Shown here: positions 21,701 through 31,900 of the stretch, piece after piece | Layout: each line of letters starts with the position of its first letter | Position numbering within the stretch: the first letter of the stretch is position 1 | NCBI GenBank assembly: GCA_964036275.1 | Contig: OZ038440.1 | Span: 4,997,690-5,061,689 of the forward strand | From: Litoditis marina | Lineage: Eukaryota > Nematoda > Chromadorea > Rhabditida > Rhabditidae | DNA length: 64,000 nucleotides | Direction of reading: 5' to 3' | Notes under the pieces: model-generated | Told to the model about the DNA's origin: nothing | The model's input: only the letters and a program-made list of their open reading frames with translations | Databases searched by the model: none | Made by a program: the position numbers and the translations under genes

Positions 21701-24516
21701 CTATTGTTCAAGTTCAGAGACAACATGTGTTCAAGTTCTAACGTGAATGTACGTGGTTGGATCTAAATGTGTACCTGCACCTCTAATCGTGAGCTATAAA
21801 TGTAGACGATATTTCAGAATTTCAGCTGTTTCAGCTTTCAAATGCGCCTCAAAGATGGCTACGTTGTGAACGTACACGTGAAAACGACTATTTACAATTC
21901 TCAAAGTACAACTGAGATTTGGTCATATTATTTTCAATTTGACCTACCAGTTCTCCAGTGGGAAGACTGAGCACACTGTTGCCACCGTGATCGGCGTAGT
22001 ACACGAATATATTATCGGATTTGGTACTGAAATTATGAATTAGTGGAAATTCTGTGCAAAAATGACATTCTCATAATGGACATCACACATCACCCAATAA
22101 TTCCGATCTCCGCACATTCTTCGACCATTTCAGAAATGTAGACTGTACTAAAATATATACTGACATAAAACCTGTTAAACATTTCAGAATAGAAAACGTG
22201 CGATTACGAAGTGGAAAAGTGTATATTGAAGTTAACGTGAATACTTTATTTAATTCAGGTTACCTGTTCAGCACTCGTCCCGTCCCTTTTCCACGTGCAG
22301 CCGCCGTGTCGCCGCTTAAAACAGCTTCGAACACATCCTGACTCACGTCCGCACCTCTGAAGTATCAATTTTCCCCGAATATTCTGTTTTTTCAAGTTCT
22401 TGACTTTAGCATGATGGAAAGTTTTAGTTTGTGGTGATTTCAAACAATTTTTTGTCGCGACATTTGGGTTTTGGGGTTATGAGAATGAAATAGCTGAAAA
22501 CTTACTTGTAATCTATCTGAAGTCCAGCGTAGTAATCTGGACCATTGGGCGAATTTCTGAGCTCTCCCGGATACGGGTTTCTGGAAAATTATATGAGATA
22601 CGGTAAATTTGATCAGAAATACTACTTTCACATCTTCAGTTCGGTTCACTGTGACCTATACACAGCTGACCAGTACGTATGCTAGAAGATCCCGGCACCT
22701 TCATCCCATCCTGCGTCTCCTGAAACATACACTGTTTTCCTGCTCTCACATCCCGCCGGGATGTAAGAGACGAGAAGTAGTGAGGCTGCGCAAGGAACGC
22801 AGGATGGGATGAAAGTGCCGGGATCTTCTAGCATACGTACTCAGGTGTTTATCAACAATGTAGTTGACGTATACGGTAAAAACCAACTTTATATCGTGCA
22901 TAATGTCATCGTACATCATAACCACAATATTCTCCCGCGGCACTCCTTTGGAAAGTAGTAGATGATATAGTTCGTTTCACCCATCGATAGCAGCAAGTTA
23001 CAGTAGATTTTAGTGGGTGGAGTCAATTGTGTTGGAAAGTTTCCAACAGCGATCAGCATAATCAAAATTGTGCACTAGCTGGGTATTGAACTCAGCTGTG
23101 ATAAGTGGCGCGGCGCCCACAAGCAGCCGGCCATCGGAACAGGATGGACAAAACCAAAAACAGTGATATCCAATCACCTTTTCAGGCCGTGTTTCAATGC
23201 TCATTTTAACGCACAAAAAGTTCTTCAAATTACTCCCCGATATGGTGGTAACCTTTTGAAAACAAAAAATTGGCGAAAATCTTAAAAGAACCACTTTTTG
23301 AATTTTTATTTACAATGAAAAGACTGGCAAGCTGCCAGATCAGTCGTCTGCAATACTCAGACAATTCCCAGCCAATTGGCCAGCCACTTTTTTATTGGCT
23401 GAGCGAGAGAGTGTGCAGGTCAGAGAGACCCAGATGTCTGCGGCCTCATTGACCTGCACACTCTCTCGCTTTTGTAGCTGGCCAATCGAAGAAAATTAGC
23501 GCCAATCGTTCTGAGTATAGGGTGCGCTCGGCCAGCATGGCTGACTGCTATCGATGGGTGAAACGAACTATAGGAATGCGCGACATTGGCCTGAAAAAAG
23601 CGAACATATTCTATGTTTCATAGTTAGTAATAGAAATATAATGGGGACCCCCTCAAATATTATCGTATAATATCAGTTGAATCGGGAATCATCGGTAATT
23701 GTAACTGATCCATAAAATGAAGAGTCATTCTGATGATGAACTTCACTATGAACACATACAACACTAACAAACAACAAACACTAACAATATTTGGATGGCC
23801 ATAAAGGAACACCATATTGTAACAATATGAAGTGAATGAATAAATCTTGAAATCTTGAATCACTTTCAACAATAATCTATTGTTGGTTTCAGTGTTTGGT
23901 TCATGAATGAAAACTAATATATGCAACACTATGCCAACGTTTTGTAACGAAAAGACATAAAGATAATACCTGAATGTTTCATTTATTCCTGACATTGATC
24001 AACAGCCTACCTGATGTCTGTAGTTGATCCAACCTTTCGAACCGGCTACCAGTAGAGCGAAAATATCATTGGGGCCGTTAGAACTGAAAATCGTGAAACG
24101 ATACTCATTTAAATCGAGAATTAAAATGAAGTTACAAGACTCACGTCTAGCTACACTCTTTTCTGACTACAGTTAATGTAGAAACTGCTGTGTTTTTAGT
24201 TTCCACCATGGGTGTTAGTTCACTTTTTGGTGAATTTCGGCACGTATCGAGTTCAAACTACAATTCAACTATGGTCATTCCCTGTAGTTCCTTCCTATTG
24301 AGCTGGAAAATAACAAAATTAACATTGTTATATTTGTTTAAAACAAAAACATTTGAGATCATTAAGACTTTTGGGATGTTTTTGGATGTTATTAGCACAT
24401 ATTTCCATAATAAAATTAACAGTTTCCCTGAATGAAAAAAGCTAAACGTACGCATCGAAGGGTAAGGGTAGTGCGGCCACAGTAGCAAGTACGCAGATAA
24501 ATCTGGCAAAAAACAT
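18732..24516 (-). CDS. legumain-like cysteine protease (asparaginyl endopeptidase), paralog 1, exon 3 split by a transposon
   Basis: Thirteen exons join in phase to 433 residues once the insert is ignored: 24516-24452, 24083-24011, 23590-22888 (split), 22580-22506, 22356-22264, 22026-21948, 21682-21565, 21047-20929, 20444-20386, 20230-20119, 19910-19785, 19426-19280 and 18869-18732. Residues 1-17 are a signal peptide (MFFARFICVLATVAA). [24 protein letters not shown], catalytic His148 in YYADHGG and catalytic Cys186 in EACESGSM follow; then FGLTASTA and a C-terminal prodomain with paired cysteines (CYDTLIRTFETRC, GCGHL...GC). Legumains (family C13) cleave after Asn in lysosomes or gut and autoactivate by losing the prodomain. 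A 603-bp TIR element (22968-23570) interrupts exon 3 between the Ser and Tyr codons of AHSYHL, so this allele is probably disrupted. Every other splice site and codon is intact, so the loss looks recent. Confidence 0.93.
19632..19780 (-). mobile_element. TATAGTT-tipped MITE fragment
   Basis: On the minus strand it begins TATAGTTAGCTTCACCCACTT, only four bases into intron 11 of legumain paralog 1 (GTAA then TATAG). It shares the segment around CTCGAACTTCCAGGTCAAA with the elements at 31898 and 16464. Confidence 0.65.
20716..20905 (+). repeat. tRNA-derived short repeat, copy 2
   Basis: A box (CAGTGCAGTGGTTAGCGG) and B box (GGTTCGATTCC) with head GTTGCCAACGGAAAGGCGGG and tail GGCACCCACTATA. It lies in legumain intron 8, ending 24 bp from exon 8. 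Confidence 0.85.
21253..21303 (-). repeat. solo end of the large TTAA MITE (family 3)
   Basis: The reverse strand reads TTAAAGGAACCGCACCTCTA then TAATTCGGAGGTTTGAG, matching the tip of the 475-bp elements at 29741 and 31265. The other end is not found. Confidence 0.65.
21356..21432 (-). pseudogene. relic of the membrane-protein exon of 1595-1748
   Basis: The minus strand reads FFSDGVLFWWYLSLF in one frame, lined up with VSPDDVLFWWYFVPSF in the exon at 1.6 kb. Nucleotides around GTACCACCAGAATA are identical. It lies in intron 7 of legumain paralog 1 and has no start codon. It is probably a dead partial copy. Confidence 0.5.
22672..22843. mobile_element. foldback MITE (CTAGAAGATCCCGGCACC family), copy 2
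   Basis: Ends AGTACGTATGCTAGAAGATC and GATCTTCTAGCATACGTACT are exact inverted repeats. It lies in intron 3 of legumain paralog 1. Confidence 0.88.
22968..23570. mobile_element. 603-bp TIR element inserted in legumain exon 3
   Basis: Ends TAGTTCGTTTCACCCATCG and CGATGGGTGAAACGAACTA are perfect inverted repeats of at least 25 bp, flanked by TA at 22966-22967 and 23571-23572. The TA duplication and tip fit Tc1/mariner-type mobilisation. No transposase is encoded. An inner palindrome lies around 23402-23470 (GCGAGAGAGTGTGCAGGTCA and its complement). Confidence 0.92.
23789..23860 (+). mobile_element. 5'-truncated LINE 3' end
   Basis: TTTGGATGGCCATAAAGGAA...ACACCAT and the AATAAATCTTGAAATCTTGAA tail match the last 75 bp of the LINE at 6.4-9.7 kb. 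It lies in legumain intron 2 and shows a second retrotransposition from the same family. Confidence 0.85.
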
Positions 24517-24684
24517 CTTTGTAAGAGTTAGATTTATTGGCTGTTTCTGAAAAAATAAGTATTATGAATATGTTTTGCTATGTGGTTTTGAGGGAGAGGA
24601 CAACTTTCCAAATACGTTACTGCAGAACAACGAGGATTGAGCAGCAACTGTATTCAGATGACGGAAAAAGTTGCATTAGGCTTT

Positions 24685-24807
24685 TTAAAGAAGGACGATT
24701 ATGTGGTCCAATCGCAATGCTTCAGTCCTTTTAACCGCAAACATTTTTCAGTTGCAGTTTAAAGGACCGTTGACACGGGATTAGTCCACATAATCGTCCT
24801 GCTTTAA
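24685..24807. mobile_element. MITE with TTAA ends, family 2
   Basis: TTAAAGAAGGACGATTATG at one end and ATAATCGTCCTGCTTTAA at the other. It stands about 170 bp upstream of the start codon of legumain paralog 1, in its possible promoter region. Confidence 0.88.
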
Positions 24808-25321
24808 TTGCTGTAAGTCAAAACTGAATGTAACAGTGCCGTGGAACTCGGAACAACATCACAAAGTATGCTTTTTGATTGATTTATTACGCATAGAATA
24901 CGTGAAAAAATATGAGAAGTGGAAAAATGTGATGGAAACAGCTTTTGACAGACAGTTTCCTCAATTGTGATAGGTTTTACATTTACACGTTTCACGTGAC
25001 TACATGTGACCAGCATTGGAGAGCAACGCTGTCCGACTGAAATCAAGATGTGTGTTGAATTTTTGCTGGTTTGTGAACGGTAGTCGCCCTTTAAGGACAT
25101 CCAATTGTGTTTTTTGATAACCCCGAGTGGGAAAGGGCGGTGGTCAAAGATAAGAGCCATTCTCACACCTGCGAGGAACTGATTCATCCGATTTCTACTA
25201 AAAAAACGATATTGGGTACCGTCAGACTATTAATCATCACCCTCTGTCAAAAAACTATCGATGGAAAACTTCTCAAGTAGAGCATGTCAGAAAACTGACG
25301 CAAGAGAGCAGAAAACGTGTA

Positions 25322-25514
25322 AAGTGAGTGCAAATTTATGAGTTTCTGTCTCTTGCCGGAATCGAACCTGCAAGCAAAATATTCGTATCAGCTTGCTAAC
25401 CACTGCGCTTTCTGAGCACACAGCGGGCAGGTTTGGAATCGAAGACATGTGTGCGTACACAGTGGAAAGTGAGATATACAGTACCCTCCCACCTTTCCGT
25501 TGGCAACGACTATA
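25322..25514 (-). repeat. tRNA-derived short repeat, copy 3
   Basis: The minus strand holds AGCGCAGTGGTTAGCAAGC and GGTTCGATTCCGG, head TATAGTCGTTGCCAACGG. It lies in the 1.4-kb space between the two legumain genes. Confidence 0.85.
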
Positions 25515-25914
25515 AAGAGACCATCACTATAACTCATGCGTGAATCAGCCCGTGGATAGCGTCTATGCACATGTCCAATATATATACACTAAGGTCACTA
25601 TCTCAGAAAAAACATGGTTATAATTGAAACATTCATAGTCGAAAAATAAAGGAAGCACACAGAAATCGTCAATATTTACAATATAATAAGTATGGCACGA
25701 AACATAGAACCGTTGAGAGAGAAAGAAAGAAAGAGAGAGAGAGAACGCAAGAGTGACCAAATAGAGATCGTACTCTCACAGTGGAACTATCTGTCGATAA
25801 TTGTAAAAAAAAACCTATTGACATTAGACCAACACATAGAAAAGAGTCAATCAATCGAAAAGCAACTTATACTGTTCTTGAAGTCACCGGTATTTTTGAT
25901 AATCCAAAACAACT

Positions 25915-28900
25915 TCAAACTATTTCTTCTAGAAACGTGTACTTTGGAAGGAGAACTTCGCATGCTTGCACCAGTCTTTTGCTCAGGTAGTCACAACCCA
26001 ATTCGTGTTGCAGGTATTGCAACTTCGAAATCAGTTTGGCTAGATATGGACTCTGAAACAAAATATCATTGGTTTATTTTCTTCGTAGTATAAAATAATC
26101 AAACTAATATAACATACACGTTTTGTTACACGTGCACTTGGAGTAAAAAAATCTCTAGAAGATGTCTAAACCTCTTATAAAAACTGGAACAAATTCCTTT
26201 ATACCCTTTGAAACCTTCAATTTCCACTTAACTCTTTACTTTTTTAAGGATGAAGGAACTCACTTTTTTATTTTAATCCTAACATTTATCATTCTATCTT
26301 CATTAAAGAAGGACGATTATGTGGTCCAATCGCAACGCTTCAGTCCTTTAAACCGCAATACATTTTTCATATGCAGTTTAAAGGACCGATGTCACGGGAT
26401 TGGTCCACATAATCGTCTTTCTTTAAGCTCGTTTTTCTCTCTTTCTAACACATATCAAATGATGAAAGTTTCCTATCGACTAAGTATAACTCACGTTTCC
26501 CAGGGGCAGACATTTCGTTTGGAAAGCGAACAGCAACTGTTTGTAACAGATTCCAGGTTCAGTGGGAAGTTGATTCGAGTTCATTGTCGTGTGCTCAATC
26601 AGAGTATCGACAAACAAATGTGCTACATTTCTTCTCTGGAAACAAATGTAATCGATAGTTGAACGTGAAAAAGGAATATACCGGACTCCTTGTTCTTTTC
26701 ATTTTCTTCCTGTACAATACAGTTGACAACTTGAAATATCGGAGTTCCTAAATAAAAAGGAAACACAGGCCAATACCTGTCCTGTATGACTTCCGTGTTT
26801 CAAACTGTAATCTGTTTCACAGTATAAGAGCCAGTACATAAAATTCGTGATTTTTTTCAATGAAACTGATCTATGTTGCATGCAATGATTGTGAAAGTAC
26901 AGCATGGGGAATCATAAACAAGTTGTAGTTTAATCTGTTGTGTACACTGAATCACAACAAGAACAAGAACGCAGTGGGAGTGAACTGCTGACGCAAAACG
27001 CAGGCAGCTGCTCCTAGAGCATTCTCTGTAAAGAATTCAAATTTTCATATTCAATTTTTTTTTGTTTTTTCATGCTCTTTCACTAGAACTCTTCATCGTA
27101 AAAGAATGTACCTCATATATATTGTAGAGTATCTTTTCTGCTTCCTGTCGCTCTTCGTTCGTTTTTCCGTTCGTCTTCACCGTATCATAATAGTAGATTG
27201 GAACGTCGCGAGCATCAATCGCCGCGTAGGTCGAGATCTTGAAAAATTATGTGTGGAGGAAACTTTTCTTTTACTGTTAGTCACTCGCACAGTCACGTGA
27301 AATATGTTAAACATATCATAACTCAGAAACGCGTAATGAAAAAGTGCACGATACCTCATTACAATGCTAACTTTACGTGACTATTCAATTGACTTCGAGT
27401 ATATAAATAAATAACAAGCTCGACATATTTAAATCAAACTGAATAAATAGGAATAAGAGAGAGAAGAAAGTGGTACGTTTCGCCTCTACCCCAGACGCAA
27501 CCACTTTAAATCCAGATACCTCCCCCCCTGAGGCTCCTCACTGAGGAGCCTCAGACGTCGTATAGTCGTCGCCAATGGAAAGGCGGGAGGGTACTGTATA
27601 TCTCACTTTCCGCTGTGTACACACACATGTCTTCGATTTCAACACACGCACGTTATGTACTCTCAATAGCGCAGTGATTAAGGGCCTGCTATAGTCTTTT
27701 TCATTTCCGTTGAGACTCCTACAGTAGGATTTCAAAATTTCCAACTCGGTTTCCTCACTTACTTTTGATCGAAAAAGTTGAAAATTTTTGCACCTTATTC
27801 TCGTTCCTAGGTACAGTAAGTAAACGAGAGGGTTTTTGATGAACTAAATTTTCAGCTTCTCAAAAACCTTCGGAAAGTTTGCAAGGTTACTGTAAGAGTC
27901 TCAGTAGGAATGTTGTGAACTACACGAATCTTTTGCTCGCAGGTTCTATTCCGGTGAGACAGAAATTTATAAACTAGGCACCCACTATACCTTCTACCGT
28001 TGATAGTAGGAATTGTATAATCATGTAATGCTCTGACTAAATTAGCACACGGCTGAAATAGTTGCCGGAAACTATCACTAGTACCTTTATTCTGGAACTA
28101 GGTTCCCATCGAGTACCACCAAGAATTTAATAGTAAAAATTTGGAGAACAAATGAAGAGAGATAGAGAGAGGGGGAAGGCAACATAAACATAGATTGCTG
28201 TTTGGAGAATCTAGCTAGCTCGTCTCAGACGTAAGTTGATGAGACTCGCGTTTATTTATTTCTCGGTATTTTTCATCAACATGCCTACGTAGAGTGAGAA
28301 AAACGATACCTCAACGTTTCTTTTAGTAAAACTTTTGGAGTCGCCGCTTAATCCCTGGAAGTGAGATACTGGAATGGTAGAGAGAGGGTTGGCTCCAAAT
28401 CTTGTTACTTGAGAATTTCTGGAAATGTTTACTATACTGTTAGTCCATGTTAGGCACAGTAGCGTGAAACATGTTAAACACAGCAGAACTCAGAAACGTG
28501 CAATGAAAAAGTGCACGATGCCTATTTAGAATGCTAACTTTACGTGACTATTCAATTGACTTCTAGTATATTAAGTTCTGCCTGACTGCATTTTTATTAT
28601 ATGAAATATGTGCTTGAACCGACCGAGACCATACATCGAAAACGTTGAACTGTCCCCGAATCAACCACTACCCAAATCTGGTCGTTTTGAAATTGGTTGA
28701 AGTTTCACCGCAAATGTAACTTGAGAAAACTCACACAACAGCATTTCTGACATCAGTGAACTGTTGCTCATTGTCGTGCTTGTTCAAATTGAACTGAAAC
28801 AGAACTAGATTAAATTCAAATGATCAATTTATAAAGTTTTGTCTATGTTAATTTGCTTGGTTTTCAATCAATCCCACCATCAAACGGCAGCAAAATTGAA

Positions 28901-31900
28901 AAGTTGCTTGAATTTTCCACTTTTCATACATGAACAGTAATTGAACCTGATACACTAGAAGTAGATTGGATAGTCACGTGAAGTCAGGATTCTAATGAGG
29001 AATCGTGCACTTTTTCATTGCACGTTTCTGAGTTCTGCTGTGTTTAACATGTTTCATGTGACTGTGAAATTGACTAACAGTATATTGTTTCTATCATATT
29101 CATTTTATTCCATGAGCACACCTTCTCCGAGTCCTCCATCCACCTGACACTGAACTCGTCCCCGTAGCAGATGCCATCTGTACAGTACGCAGCGTACGAG
29201 GGCTGCGAGGCTGTAGACGCCGTCAGACCAAACACTGGAAAAAAGAAAGTACCCTTATATGTATCATGCCCTTGTCCTCACTGTACGATGTTATTAAATT
29301 TCAGTTTTTTCGGGTAGATTTCTGGCAGTTTTTCATAGAATTTCGACTAGATCTGGACGGATGATCGTAGAGGTAGACTTTCAGGAAAGGGGAAGATTTT
29401 TTGTGGAATTTGCTGTTGTACTGCTGTTGCAATAAAGTACGAATGTTGCGAGGCTGTAGAGGCCGTCAGACCAAACTCTGAACAGACAGGGAAATAGACT
29501 AACAATAACAGGAAAAGACAGGAGTCTGCTCAACGCACTTGTACTATTCACAGTATAGTCTTGAAAAGTTTTTTTGGATAATTTAGCGTTTTCGAACGCT
29601 TTCAGATCGTGTGATTCCGTTCTCTATACAGTGTTTGTCATAAAACAGTTCTTTGGTCTCTGATGGGTCAGCGTGAGTTAAATTGAAATGAATACTGAGT
29701 ACACTTAGAGGCCAATAACAACTGTACGTTGATGTTTTAGTTAAAGGGACCGTTCCTCTTTAATTCGGAGGTTTGAGCTGATTAGTTGATATTGTTCACA
29801 TTAAAAAACTAAAATCATTCATATAGGTGTCCACTTCCTGTCTTGTTTCGTGTTCTCAATAATGTGGCGCGACCACGCGCACGTACATACACCGCCGAGT
29901 TCACCTACGTACAAAATTTTCAAAATGTCCATAAAATTACGAAACCATATTCAAAACATGGCCAAAATTACCAATATGAAATCTGTGTAAAAAGATTTCT
30001 AAATATCATGAAAACTACAGAGCAGTGATAGATTAAGGATTGCTGCATTACCGTAACCCAAATCCTGTTGGCTTCTATTTTGCTCCGTAATAATGAGGTA
30101 TTTTGAACTTTCTGTACGTGAGGTATGAACTTTCATCTCAAAACAGAATAAATACATTTTTCATTTTTTTCAAAAATTACCTACATTGCACATTATGGAG
30201 GTACGGTCCCTTTAACACATCGCATGAGTCCCAACATATGTGAGTTGGGCTGTAGCTGTATACAGAAAAATGGAACCCAGAACCCACCCAGCGTGTCACA
30301 CACCGTCTCGCAAGTGAACGTGAAATTCGTTGTTACGCTACGCAATAAAAGCGTTTTTTCACGTTCGACGTGATTGCATAATCTCTCCTAACATACCTCT
30401 GTTATCGTTCTCCATGCCCTCCAGCATGCTGCCACTTTCACACGCTTCAATGTAGACGGCCATCTTGTGGAACTTCGACTCTTTTATGTACGACTCCAGC
30501 TCCCAACGTGTTAACTGAAAAACGAGAAAACTAAAAAGAGGGGTTCAACTGATGATGACCCAACCCTCTGCGGAGTAGATCTTACAGCACTGTGTGATTT
30601 CGACTCCGTCCACCCGATATCCATGGCTAATACATTTGCGAGTAAATGACATTTTTCGTGTCAAATACTAGATGTAGTTTTTTTCCTGCTCACCCTAGCG
30701 TACAAACTCGGATAAAGAAAAAAATCTAGAGTAGTGCAACACAATTGTATTCAAAATCGATCAAAGCGTGGTCGTTACCAGATTCGCGGCCTTTTTAGGG
30801 CCGTTTCGGCCCGTGTTTTACTCGATAACCCAAAATCTCCCCCTTAGGGCCTAATAGTTCCTTGACTTTTCACATGAGAGGTAAAGAAAAAATATGTCAA
30901 GGGCAGTCATGGAAGACCGATTCAAAGCGATTAGACTGATCTATTTCATCTCAAGTCTTGAATACTTTTACTAGTGAAATAGTGTTCTCACCAGTTCTCC
31001 GGAAGGAAGTGCGACTATTCCAACGCCGCCGTGGTCAGCGTAGTACAGAAACAGGTTGTCTGCGTAGGTACTGCAAAAAAATAGTTCGGATCAAAAACAA
31101 GCAACTTTAACCGAGTTATCGAACCTGCTCCTGGAAAACTCGCTATTTCTCCCCTCTTAAACACTTAAACTTCACGGGAATTCAGGTCTCGCGAAAGGTG
31201 TTCAAAGCGCAATGTTTGCATGCGTAAAGGACATATAGAGTAGAAATCAGTGCGGAATACTAGTTTAAAGGGACCGTTCCTCTTTAATTTGGGGGTTTGA
31301 GCTGATTATTCGATGTTGTTAACATTGAAAAACCACAATCAATCATCTAGGTCTCAACTTCCTATTTTGCTCCGTATTCTCGAAAATGCGGCGCGACCAC
31401 GCGCACGTACATACACCGCCGAGTTCACCTACGTACAAAATTTTCAAAATGGCTATAAAAATACAGAACCATATTCAAAACATAGCCAAAATTACCACGA
31501 TCAAAGCTGTGAAAGAAGATTTGTAGATATCATGAAAACAACAAAACAGTAATAGATCAAGGATTGCTGCACTACAGTAACCCAAATTCTGTTTGCTTCA
31601 AATTTGCTCCGAAATAATGTGGTTTTCTGCACTTTCTGTATGTAATGTGTAAAACTTTCACCTCAAAACAGAATAAATGACTTTTTGCTTTTTCAAAATC
31701 TACTTACATTGCACATTATAGAGGTACGGTCCCTTTAACATTCAATGACGTTTGATTTTCCTTTTTTTCAAACATTAGCTTACAATCGTACCTTTCGATG
31801 ACTCGCCCAGTGCCCTTGCCCTTCACTGCTTCTGCGTCGCCCTTCAACACTGAACGAAACACGTCCAATGAGACGTCTCCCAGTCTGTTAGAATAGTTAT

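Noticed and set aside
23010..23294. 94-codon minus-strand ORF as a transposase fragment
   Set aside because: It lies in the 603-bp TIR element but shows no transposase motif.
29843..30028. ORFs repeated in both 475-bp MITEs ([19 protein letters not shown]) as a gene
   Set aside because: Shared only because the two MITE copies are alike; too short and no known domain.
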